A stretch of DNA of 24,836 nucleotides. Origin: a virus. This document shows positions 6,529-12,155 of this stretch, one piece after another; position 1 is the stretch's first letter; each line of letters starts with the position of its first letter. The position numbers were made by a program, and so were the translations under genes. The DNA lies in the IMG/VR virus record IMGVR_UViG_3300025750_000007, positions 1 to 24,836 of that record; one strand, written 5' to 3'. Under the pieces are notes generated by a model. The model did not search any database and was not told the DNA's origin. It saw nothing but the letters and a program-made list of their open reading frames with translations.

Positions 6529-6649
6529 ACTCACCTCCAAACCTAGTTAGGATTTTGCCATTCCTATTGGTGGGAGGCTCCGCACAAGACTCTCACCATA
6601 CACCATACAAAAGAAAGATGGAGGCGGCGCCGGTATGGTCGGCTGTCGA

Positions 6650-6664
6650 ACAGTAGCTAACTGT
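6650..6664. promoter_or_regulatory. operator-like near-palindrome downstream of the replication promoter
   Basis: ACAGTAGCTAACTGT is a near-perfect palindrome with ACAGT/ACTGT arms around AGCT. It lies about +14 to +28 relative to the start predicted from the promoter at 6685-6712, a position where a bound protein would block transcription. The protein that would bind it is unknown. Confidence 0.4.
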
Positions 6665-6684
6665 CCCAAGCCGTCTCCCATATC

Positions 6685-6712
6685 AGTATAGCAGAAACGA
6701 CTAGCCGCACAA
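6685..6712 (-). promoter_or_regulatory. extended -10 promoter for the replication gene
   Basis: On the minus strand TGCTATACT (extended -10; hexamer at 6690-6685) is preceded, with a 16-bp spacer, by TTGTGC (6712-6707), a weak -35. The extended TGn motif compensates for the poor -35. Transcription would start near 6678 and leave a leader of about 170 nt before the replication gene. Confidence 0.55.
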
Positions 6713-6752
6713 CCCAGCAGCGGGGACTCGCGCCGGGGGGGGGTATGTTCGT

Positions 6753-6872
6753 CTAGACTATCGATGGATGCCCAGTTGTTCTGTCTGAGCTATTTCCATT
6801 TTGGAAACAGTTGATACCCCCTAGTGTATACCCTTTGCTGGATGCCGCATGAATAGCGGGCAGATTTTCCAT
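6753..6872 (-). CDS. possible 39-aa ORF coupled to the methyltransferase gene
   Basis: An ATG overlaps the methyltransferase stop as TGATG, and the frame runs 39 codons to TAG at 6755-6753. There is no Shine-Dalgarno sequence, the product is low-complexity polar (QNGNSSDRTTGHPSIV) and it contains the inverted repeat at 6793-6807. The rest of the 6529-6871 gap holds a promoter, an operator-like palindrome and a run of nine G residues. I consider expression possible but unproven. Confidence 0.25.
   Translation of the reverse strand: MENLPAIHAASSKGYTLGGINCFQNGNSSDRTTGHPSIV
6793..6807. repeat. short perfect inverted repeat in the gap before the replication gene
   Basis: TTTCCA and TGGAAA flank TTT to form a 15-bp inverted repeat about 85-100 bp upstream of the replication promoter's -35. 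It could be a protein-binding site or a small hairpin. No T-tract follows, so it is not a convincing terminator. Confidence 0.3.
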
Positions 6873-7351
6873 CACCGTAAATTACCGTTTGTAGAGATGG
6901 GGGGCGGTTCCAAAATGAAACAGGCTATGTGCCGCCCCGTTCCTTTCCCCTCAGAACCATCCTCTGTCGCAAGCCACCTTACGTCCCCAAGGTTCTCTAC
7001 TGTCGCGCCAGCCGCCAACAGCATCAATATCCACTTATCAATCGGATAGACAAGAACAACGCGCTTCCCCTTCTTGTTTTCCTCAATCGCCTTTCTAGCC
7101 CACGCCGTCGGCCCCTTCTTTTTCCCTTGGTGAATAATGGATCCAAAGGGGGGGTTGACATAGTTAGATGATTCCCACTCACAAGTCAAACCGTCGAAGT
7201 CATCGGGCTTTGGATAAGGACAGGGGTCAAAGGTAAAACCAAATCGCGCCAACAATCGTTGGAACAGGGCGGGCGGGGTTAACCAGTAGTGCTTCCCGTC
7301 CGCGCCATTACCTTTATGAAACTTATTCTCTGCCGGGATCAAGGTACTCAT
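6872..7351 (-). CDS. phage N6-adenine DNA methyltransferase (Dam-like)
   Basis: The 159-aa product matches the small phage Dam family. WLTPPALFQRLLARFGFTFD at residues 23-42 leads to DPCP at 42-45, and the catalytic motif IV is NPPF at 66-69. A basic segment (QGKKKGPTAWARKAIEENKK) and a strand-rich C-terminus (VVLVYPIDKW) follow. It would methylate adenine in phage DNA, probably to avoid host restriction or to mark replication origins. Members of this family are of similar length, so it looks complete. The ATG at 7351 overlaps the stop of the membrane protein gene as ATGA. Confidence 0.85.
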   Translation of the reverse strand: MSTLIPAENKFHKGNGADGKHYWLTPPALFQRLLARFGFTFDPCPYPKPDDFDGLTCEWESSNYVNPPFGSIIHQGKKKGPTAWARKAIEENKKGKRVVLVYPIDKWILMLLAAGATVENLGDVRWLATEDGSEGKGTGRHIACFILEPPPISTNGNLR

Positions 7352-7509
7352 GCCCGCCTTGCCGGGGCAAGACAAATCCCAACAATGAATCCGACCAATG
7401 GGGAAAAGAAGAAGCTAAGCCAAAACCCACCTGCGTAACTTCTGCCCTTCCAGCTCCAAAGTCCAGCCACCATGAGACAGAGAATGAACCAGAGAATGAA
7501 AATGATCAT
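7348..7509 (-). CDS. 53-aa membrane protein with two predicted spans
   Basis: The ATG at 7509 overlaps the preceding stop and the frame ends in an ATGA junction with the methyltransferase. The protein has two hydrophobic segments, residues 2-18 (IIFILWFILCLMVAGLW) and about 29-48 (FWLSFFFSPLVGFIVGICLA), separated by a basic loop (SWKGRSYAGG), giving a two-span hairpin topology. Phages use such proteins for superinfection exclusion or membrane anchoring; I cannot say which applies. Coupling at both ends supports it. Confidence 0.6.
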   Translation of the reverse strand: MIIFILWFILCLMVAGLWSWKGRSYAGGFWLSFFFSPLVGFIVGICLAPARRA

Positions 7510-7673
7510 GTTGTCATCTCCCTTTTGAGATAACTTTCTGCCCGCTGCACTTCCTGGATCTTGTGCATAATCTTCGCCGTCTCCCGGGCGGCCTTTCCAT
7601 AGGTTTTCGCAGTATGTACCAGGTCCTGCCGGAGGTCGTGCTTGCGTAATTCAAGAGCGGTCAAGGTGTTCAT
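7506..7673 (-). CDS. hypothetical helical protein, 55 aa
   Basis: The ATG at 7673 overlaps the previous stop (ATGA) with GGAGG nine bases upstream of it; the frame ends at TGA 7508-7506. The sequence (MNTLTALELRKHDLRQDL to YLKREMTT) is entirely charged and helix-forming, like a small coiled-coil or DNA-associated protein. No family is recognised. Confidence 0.6.
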   Translation of the reverse strand: MNTLTALELRKHDLRQDLVHTAKTYGKAARETAKIMHKIQEVQRAESYLKREMTT

Positions 7674-7894
7674 ACGGATACCTCCACGGGCTTCTTCTTC
7701 GGCCCCTTCTTGACCACCTTGTGCTCAGCATAAGAATAGGTGACGTGTAAGTCTTGGAAGTACAGGTCGCCCGTCTCCCTTCCATTCTCGGCGTGCATTT
7801 TGACGCAAGAGGATATCAGCCCAGCAACATCGGGGGTAAGCCCAAGTTCACCCTCGGCCTTGATGGTAATGGTGCGGATTGTTTTCTCGCTCAT
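7670..7894 (-). CDS. hypothetical protein, 74 aa
   Basis: The ATG at 7894 follows GGAGGTGTGAC and overlaps the preceding stop (ATGA). The product starts MSEKTIRTITIKAEGELGL and has a mixed strand/helix pattern, with a basic C-terminus (VVKKGPKKKPVEVSV). It is not recognised. It belongs to the run of small coupled genes between the ssDNA-binding-like gene and the methyltransferase. Confidence 0.65.
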   Translation of the reverse strand: MSEKTIRTITIKAEGELGLTPDVAGLISSCVKMHAENGRETGDLYFQDLHVTYSYAEHKVVKKGPKKKPVEVSV

Positions 7895-8307
7895 GTCACA
7901 CCTCCAAACAATGGCTCATGGTTCGGTGGGTTTGCGTTCGGCGTTGCTTCCAGTTCTGCTTTGGCGTAGGCAAGGGCCGACTGACAGGCCCCGATCGTTT
8001 CTTTCTGCAGCTCCATCGCCTCCCTGGTACCCTTACTGAGGGCTTCGGCAATATCGGCAACCTTTTCGGCGGCGTTGACGCGCTTCGTGACTTTGGCTTT
8101 GAGTTCGTCGACGGTGACCTTGACGTCCGGCCCCGCCTTTTCTTCAATCAACACCGTGGCATACAGTAGCTTGAAGGCGGCAGACTTGTTGATAGCATCA
8201 CCCAATTCGGTACGGTACAGCTCATTCAGGGTGCCAAGCGTTGACAGGGCAGCAAACATCTTGTCGATGTACTCGTTCGCTTGCGTGTTGCAGGGAGGGG
8301 TCAGCAT
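7891..8307 (-). CDS. hypothetical helical protein, 138 aa
   Basis: The start ATG at 8307 follows GGAGGACTTGCC and overlaps the preceding stop as ATGCTGA. The protein is almost entirely alpha-helical: KMFAALSTLGTLNELYRTEL, VDELKAKVTKRVNAAEKVAD and AMELQKETIGACQSALAYAK. Such helical proteins beside a single-strand-binding gene can be recombination or replication accessories in phages, but I see no diagnostic motif. Confidence 0.7.
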   Translation of the reverse strand: MLTPPCNTQANEYIDKMFAALSTLGTLNELYRTELGDAINKSAAFKLLYATVLIEEKAGPDVKVTVDELKAKVTKRVNAAEKVADIAEALSKGTREAMELQKETIGACQSALAYAKAELEATPNANPPNHEPLFGGVT

Positions 8308-8462
8308 GGCAAGTCCTCCGACCAACAATCTTCTTCTTTCCAACCCCTTCTTGCCAGTTCCCGTTTCGCCGCTGCCCGGACTTCTTCTATGGTGTCGCCG
8401 GATACGATAAAGTTGTCCTCGGCCAATTCTGCTAGCACAAAATGATGTATTCTATATCTCAC
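8301..8462 (-). CDS. hypothetical protein, 53 aa
   Basis: I choose the GTG at 8462 because it overlaps the previous stop as GTGA and has GGAGG nine bases upstream. The earlier ATG at 8486 has no ribosome site. The product contains FVLAELAEDNFIVSGDTIEE followed by the basic helix RAAAKRELARRGWK, a beta-beta-alpha-like pattern. The function is unknown. Confidence 0.6.
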   Translation of the reverse strand: MRYRIHHFVLAELAEDNFIVSGDTIEEVRAAAKRELARRGWKEEDCWSEDLPC

Positions 8463-8644
8463 GCCCTGCCTCCAATTAGTCCCCATGCCTGTGGATCGTC
8501 GGTTACCGACCTTTGACCCTCACGGTACACGTCCTCCAGGACCTTGACTGCCGGGATACCATTCGCCAGACATAGCAGAGCCACGGTAACCGCCAGCTCA
8601 TGGGGCGACTTTTTGAGGATTGCAAGTTCTTCGGCTGTGACCAT
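8459..8644 (-). CDS. hypothetical protein, 61 aa
   Basis: The ATG at 8644 lies one base after the stop of the ssDNA-binding-like gene, with a weak AAGG sequence about ten bases before it. The product (MVTAEELAILKKSPHELAVT to AWGLIGGRA) is helical. It has a central LLCLANGIPAVKVLEDVYRE that could form a small helix-turn-helix-like bundle. No family is assigned. Confidence 0.6.
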   Translation of the reverse strand: MVTAEELAILKKSPHELAVTVALLCLANGIPAVKVLEDVYREGQRSVTDDPQAWGLIGGRA

Positions 8645-8645
8645 T

Positions 8646-9473
8646 TCACGAGGCCTTCTTTTCTGTTTTCTTCTTGTTCGTCGCGCAGAAGTCCTGCAAC
8701 TGCTTGATCATCACCTTGCCAGCCGCCAGTAGGTCATCATGCTTCATGGCATCCATATCTGCAGGTTCGGGCAGATGGTCAAATGCAGACGCTTGATGCA
8801 GACTGTCCAACCACTCCTCACGGGTATAGGTCTTAGGACCGTAGATATAGGTCTCAGGTGGTGTGGCTGGTTCGGTCGACTCTTCGGGAATGTCGGGAAA
8901 CGGCATAGAGGTGTCGGCAGCTTCTTCGGGTGTCGGTTCGTCGCCGTCCTTGAACTCCTTGCTCTGCTCAATCATGGTTCGGATCCATTCGGGCAGCTTT
9001 TCCCACACCACATCCTTTCCATTTTCCACATCATAGGAAATCATAGGATTGCTCTGTTCGGGCACGGTTGTTCCTTTTGGTACAGACATCACGCCCGCCA
9101 CGTTCGCGTACGTCTTGCCGCCACTCTCAGCATGAATCACGGAGAGCAAACACGGAGCGCCCAACATAGAACCAAGCGCGAACCCCGCTTTCTCTTCTTT
9201 CTCGGTGATGCCTCTTCCCAACCAGCTTTCAAGGTCTTTCCTCAGGCTAGCCTTGTCGTTAAGGCTGAGCGTATATTTCTTGCTAATAGCCAAAGGTCTG
9301 CCATCATCCATTAATTCGTTACAGAGTTCAAACTGTACCTGGATTTTGTGACTCCAGTTCCCGAACTTCTCTGAATATTGCGTTCCCAGATCAATCATTC
9401 CATAGCAACGCGCGACGTGTGTTCCGGCCGGTATAAGGATGCGTTCGCTACCCTCGTTCTTAGCCACTAACAT
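8646..9473 (-). CDS. phage single-stranded-DNA-binding-like protein
   Basis: The ATG at 9473 follows AAAGGAGACAACCA. The 275-aa product begins with a strand-rich domain: ILIPAGTHVARCYGMIDLGT, the KIQVQFELCNEL segment, then SKKYTLSLNDKASLRKDL. This pattern is seen in phage ssDNA-binding or recombination-associated proteins, where PAGTYxARCxxxxDLGTQ is a recurring signature. A proline- and acid-rich linker (DGDEPTPEEAADTSMPF) and a basic, lysine-rich tail follow. I infer a role in coating single strands during replication or recombination. The family is recognised by pattern only. Confidence 0.6.
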   Translation of the reverse strand: MLVAKNEGSERILIPAGTHVARCYGMIDLGTQYSEKFGNWSHKIQVQFELCNELMDDGRPLAISKKYTLSLNDKASLRKDLESWLGRGITEKEEKAGFALGSMLGAPCLLSVIHAESGGKTYANVAGVMSVPKGTTVPEQSNPMISYDVENGKDVVWEKLPEWIRTMIEQSKEFKDGDEPTPEEAADTSMPFPDIPEESTEPATPPETYIYGPKTYTREEWLDSLHQASAFDHLPEPADMDAMKHDDLLAAGKVMIKQLQDFCATNKKKTEKKAS

Positions 9474-9999
9474 TGGTTGTCTCCTTTGCCGCGATTGCGG
9501 CTTCCACCTCTTGTTTGAATAGAAAATTGTAGGCAATGGCGTTCATCTGCGCCATTCCTCTGCCAGTATGCTGATTGTGATGGATGCTTTGATGTAGTTT
9601 TGTGGGCATATAGATGACGTCAAGCCGATTGACGTGATGACCCTCACATCCCGAAAGGGGAGAGTTCAGAGGATTGAAACCGAGCGTGCGGCGCTTGGCG
9701 CGAGTTCTGGCGTCGGCCATTTTCTGACCGCCCCTCCAATGCGCAATAGCTATCTTCGCACACGTTTCAGGCGAAAGTTTGCGCCCCTGTTGCCATGCTG
9801 ACGTCTTTGTTCGCGTCTCGGGGGTAACGACGTGGCCCATAAGGATTTCAGATACCCTTGCCCGCGTTTCAGGTGATGGTCTAATCCCCATGCGCGTCGA
9901 AGATATCTTTGCCCGCGTTTCAATTGATGTGGTATGCCCCAATTTTGACGCAGACTCTTTGGCTCGCTGTTCGTCTGTCATGTGCTGTCCAAGCTTCAT
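9460..9999 (-). CDS. NUMOD3-HNH homing-type endonuclease, copy A
   Basis: The 179-aa product has N-terminal NUMOD3 DNA-binding repeats (units such as GHTTSIETRAKIS, GIRPSPETRARVS, GHVVTPETRTKTS, GRKLSPETCAKIA). A C-terminal HNH-like unit follows: KRRTLGFNPLNSPLSGCEGH, HVNRLDVIY, then SIHHNQHTGRGMAQMNA. Family members cut DNA to spread their own gene. The ATG at 9999 follows AAAGGAGTGTGAGACA. The gene overlaps the ssDNA-binding-like gene by 14 bases at its end. Unlike its neighbours, it has its own promoter and a folded leader. It is similar in its C-terminal half to copies B and C. Confidence 0.8.
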   Translation of the reverse strand: MKLGQHMTDEQRAKESASKLGHTTSIETRAKISSTRMGIRPSPETRARVSEILMGHVVTPETRTKTSAWQQGRKLSPETCAKIAIAHWRGGQKMADARTRAKRRTLGFNPLNSPLSGCEGHHVNRLDVIYMPTKLHQSIHHNQHTGRGMAQMNAIAYNFLFKQEVEAAIAAKETTNVSG

Positions 10000-10034
10000 T
10001 GTCTCACACTCCTTTGTCTCCTTTGTTTTGATGG

Positions 10035-10094
10035 CAGCAGCCCCTAGAAAGGAGTCTAGTTTCACGTGGTTAATTACGCCACGCTAGGCTGCTG
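10035..10094 (-). promoter_or_regulatory. folded RNA leader of NUMOD3-HNH copy A
   Basis: An 8-bp outer stem pairs GGCTGCTG (10087-10094) with CAGCAGCC (10035-10042). It encloses a 5-bp hairpin CGTGG/CCACG (10065-10069 with 10079-10083) and a 5-bp hairpin CTAGA/TCTAG (10044-10048 with 10055-10059). Together they form a three-way junction in the leader between promoter and ribosome site. It may control endonuclease expression; RNA hairpins do this for phage T4 homing endonuclease genes. Confidence 0.5.
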
Positions 10095-10099
10095 TATAT

Positions 10100-10127
10100 A
10101 TTGTACTCGGAATCGGGTTCATGTCAA
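10100..10127 (-). promoter_or_regulatory. sigma70-like promoter for NUMOD3-HNH copy A
   Basis: On the minus strand a consensus TTGACA (10127-10122) is separated by 16 bp from TACAAT (10105-10100). The -35 overlaps the end of the Cro-like gene. It would transcribe only the HNH gene and downstream genes. Confidence 0.6.
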
Positions 10128-10351
10128 GCAGGGGCGTGGTTCGATTCGAGATAGTCCACGAGGACTTCCAGCGGGATGTGTGTTATGCTTGCGATGTGCA
10201 AGATTGTGTCAGTGGTGATACTCAGTTTGCTTGGCAGATATTCAAGAGTCCGATATGTTTCAGGGAGCAATCCAAGTTCTCGCGCAGCATTGGCGGTCGT
10301 CATCATTCTGTTCCACCTCCACTCACGTAGTGGGTTACACTGCTTTGCCAT
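10124..10351 (-). CDS. small Cro/XRE-like helix-turn-helix protein
   Basis: The 75-aa protein starts at the ATG at 10351, which has GGGAGGTGGGGC upstream. An HTH is visible: TTANAARELGLLPETYRTLE, followed by the recognition-type helix ITTDTILHIASITHIPLEVL and VDYLES. This is the size and layout of Cro-like repressors. It sits in the middle of the early operon rather than next to a divergent promoter, so it may give feedback on the early promoter at 11240-11268 or on the replication promoter. Its target sites are not known. Confidence 0.65.
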   Translation of the reverse strand: MAKQCNPLREWRWNRMMTTANAARELGLLPETYRTLEYLPSKLSITTDTILHIASITHIPLEVLVDYLESNHAPA

Positions 10352-10574
10352 GCCCCACCTCCCTTCTTGCTGTGGCAATGAGACGAGCCACGGCGTATTC
10401 GAGTTCGTCAACCGTCTGGCAATGGCCAGTGATGGTAACCGGCTCTCCAATTCTGCATCGCAATGTCAGTCCCGCTTCTCGATTCCCGTTGCCGTCTGAG
10501 CGGTCATAAGAAAACTTGCGAGCGACCGAAACCTTGACGGCGTCCAATGCTGTCACCTGTCCACTACTTAGCAT
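10335..10574 (-). CDS. hypothetical protein, 79 aa
   Basis: The ATG at 10574 lies six bases after GGAGG and overlaps the previous stop as TGATG; a GTG three bases earlier is less well spaced. The product begins MLSSGQVTALDAVKVSVARK and contains a strand-rich centre (LTLRCRIGEPVTITGHCQTV) and a helical, basic end. It is not recognised. The end overlaps the Cro-like gene by 17 bases. Confidence 0.6.
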   Translation of the reverse strand: MLSSGQVTALDAVKVSVARKFSYDRSDGNGNREAGLTLRCRIGEPVTITGHCQTVDELEYAVARLIATARREVGHGKAV

Positions 10575-10699
10575 CACTCACCTCCCGCCGCTTTCGGCCA
10601 GATTGCTTCGATCTGTTTCATGGCGGTCGAGAGGTATATCTCTTGACGCGAAACAGCGCACAGAATGATTTCTATTGCTTCTTTCTGTTCTTCATTCAT
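10574..10699 (-). CDS. hypothetical protein, 41 aa
   Basis: I choose the internal ATG at 10699 because GGGAGGGG precedes it and it overlaps the upstream stop (ATGAATGA). The longer open frame to 10879 has no ribosome site. The product (MNEEQKEAIEIILCAVSRQE, ending IEAIWPKAAGGE) is a helical peptide of unknown function. Confidence 0.55.
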   Translation of the reverse strand: MNEEQKEAIEIILCAVSRQEIYLSTAMKQIEAIWPKAAGGE

Positions 10700-10961
10700 T
10701 GACCCCTCCCGCCAGTCTATCGGCACAGTTTTCAACGAGACAATTACGACAGGTACTAGGGCATACCCAAGCACAACGATCGGGTTCAGGGTCGGGTTTG
10801 GGTTCCAGTCTGCCAACCGTAGAGTTCCACTCGATGTCGGGTTCGGGACTGTCTCTAAGTCCATCTGAAACCATTTCATTCAAGCGGTCGTACTTCTTGC
10901 GGTCGTGCCGTTTAAGTGATTCCATGCGGTAGCCGGTTAAGACAACCATTCGATTCGTCAT
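10692..10961 (-). CDS. hypothetical protein, 89 aa, first gene of the early operon
   Basis: The start is the ATG at 10961 with AAAGGAGATAGAT upstream. The product begins MTNRMVVLTGYRMESLKRHD and has a charged helix. A proline- and acid-rich middle follows (SPEPDIEW, EPKPDPEPDR), and the end holds four cysteines (CAWVCPSTCRNCLVENC) that could form a zinc or disulfide knuckle. It is the first gene after the early promoter and its roughly 270-nt leader, a place where antirepressor, host-takeover or anti-defence proteins are common; this is context only. Confidence 0.65.
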   Translation of the reverse strand: MTNRMVVLTGYRMESLKRHDRKKYDRLNEMVSDGLRDSPEPDIEWNSTVGRLEPKPDPEPDRCAWVCPSTCRNCLVENCADRLAGGVNE

Positions 10962-11193
10962 ATCTATCTCCTTTGGTTAGATTTTTAGATCGCATTCTGG
11001 GACCGAGTAGCCAACTATCGTGATGGTGTCTGGTATCGGGAGCCTTTTTGAGTTATCAGTGCGCTACTTTCGCTTACGGTTGGGAACCCTTGTTCCCCTT
11101 GCTGCTAATATCTTAATCCGATTTCTATTTTGTGAACAGCATGATTGTGAATGAAAATAGCATAATCTTCACAGTGGGGAGTGGGTATAAGGA

Positions 11194-11219
11194 AACCCCA
11201 CTTTTGCCGAAGTGGGGTT
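11194..11219 (-). terminator. 10-bp hairpin in the early leader, possible attenuator
   Basis: AACCCCACTT (11194-11203) and AAGTGGGGTT (11210-11219) form a perfect 10-bp stem with a 6-nt loop. On the minus strand it is followed by TCCTTATA, a weak U-tract. It begins about 14 nt after the predicted transcription start, so it could be an early attenuator or a 5' stabilising hairpin. There is no good gene between 10962 and 11235; the rest of this leader shows no clear feature. Confidence 0.45.
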
Positions 11220-11239
11220 GGGTACGCTACGTCCTTTTT

Positions 11240-11268
11240 AGTATAACACAAAATCGGAACTGTGGCAA
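11240..11268 (-). promoter_or_regulatory. main early leftward promoter
   Basis: On the minus strand TTGCCA (11268-11263) is 17 bp from TATACT (11245-11240); each hexamer differs from consensus at one base. It would start RNA near 11233 and drive the early operon. A second, consensus -35-like TTGACA lies at 11296-11291 without a good -10. Confidence 0.7.
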
Positions 11269-11288
11269 ATGTGCCATAAATGTGGCAA
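11261..11288. promoter_or_regulatory. operator-like repeats covering the early promoter -35
   Basis: TGTGGCAA occurs at 11261-11268 and 11281-11288, exactly 20 bp apart (about two helical turns). Between them TGGCA-AATG-TGCCA (11263-11276) is a perfect inverted repeat. Because these overlap the -35, a protein bound here would repress the early operon. The binding protein is not identified; the Cro-like product is one candidate. Confidence 0.5.
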
Positions 11289-11296
11289 GTTGTCAA

Positions 11297-12119
11297 TACT
11301 GTTTATACATATTGCGGCTAATGCCATTTCTGTGCGTTTTGCGGGGTTTTCATATCTCGCTGTATGAATGGACGTTTATTGCCGCCAATTCTCCTATAAA
11401 ATGGCAGTACAGGGTAGAGTGGGGTTACTGTGACAACTTGCGACAATTTTCTGCAACGCATATGCTTGAAATATACAAAAATGTATATTTAGCGCAGACG
11501 GTTCGCCTGACCATTTCGTCACAACAATGGCCTGCAACATGTGACCACAACACTTTAACGGGGCTATTTCTAGCTTTGACCACAGAAATCAGGACCAACC
11601 GTCTGGAAAAACCGGATACTTCAAATATTTCTAAGGAACATACGAGGAATCCTCGTGAGTTCGAGTAGGTGCATTTTTTGCATCAACTTGTCAAAAGCGT
11701 GCATAGCCGTATATGGAATACCCCTGAACGCAGGAAAGTTACAATAATGATGTGTACCCGCCATGCCCATATGCAGAAGGATATGTCCAAAATATGCAGA
11801 TAGATGGACAGATGTGCATTAAACGCACGAAGGGTACAATTTGCCATCTGAGATGTATACTCAAATCCGTATCTATCCCAAACGATAATAGCGAGTGCCG
11901 CTATTTTAGTTTTCGGGGTTATCCGATAATAGTGGCCTTATCAACGTACCAATCAAGTACCCCGCAACCTTAACCGGCTTAAAGGTTCGTACACATCATG
12001 CGGTGTAACACGAAACGTGTTATGCCAAATGGATAACTCCATCGGATAGTGCCGTTCTGCTCCATGAATACTAACCTTTCTGGGCAATACTGGAACAAAC
12101 TGCCTAGAGCCAAGTGGAC
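11297..12119. other. gene-poor 0.8-kb region rich in hairpins
   Basis: I find no frame with a ribosome site or protein-like sequence on either strand. The stretch looks more AT-rich than its neighbours. It contains perfect hairpins at 11469-11490 (AAATATACA/TGTATATTT, 4-nt loop), 11563-11574 (GCTA-GAAA-TAGC on the minus strand, a GNRA loop), 11642-11656 (ACGAGG/CCTCGT), 11887-11905 (AATAGCG/CGCTATT, followed on the plus strand by TTAGTTTTC) and 12002-12026 (about 11 bp with two G-U pairs). These could belong to a long non-coding RNA, to regulatory sites or to degraded genes. None of these readings is proven. Confidence 0.4.
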
Positions 12120-12122
12120 ATG

Positions 12123-12155
12123 AAAAGACCCCCAGTCACCGAACAGGCTGGGGGT
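12123..12155 (-). terminator. intrinsic terminator at the end of the late transcript
   Basis: ACCCCCAG (12128-12135) and CTGGGGGT (12148-12155) form an 8-bp GC-rich stem with a 12-nt loop. On the minus strand it is followed by CTTTTC. It is well placed to end transcription coming from the lysis genes and the region behind the phosphoesterase. Confidence 0.6.

Noticed and set aside
11561-11576. Minus-strand AGCTAGAAATAGC, identical to part of the common Cas9 guide-RNA scaffold
   Set aside because: It is a short GNRA hairpin with no repeat array, cas gene or further scaffold similarity, so the match is chance.
11132-11668. 178-codon open frame on the plus strand
   Set aside because: It runs through the early promoter, operator repeats and leader hairpin. 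It has no ribosome site, and the product does not look like a folded protein.
11752-11973. 73-codon plus-strand frame
   Set aside because: It lacks a ribosome site, opposes every other gene and crosses a hairpin; the composition is random-looking.
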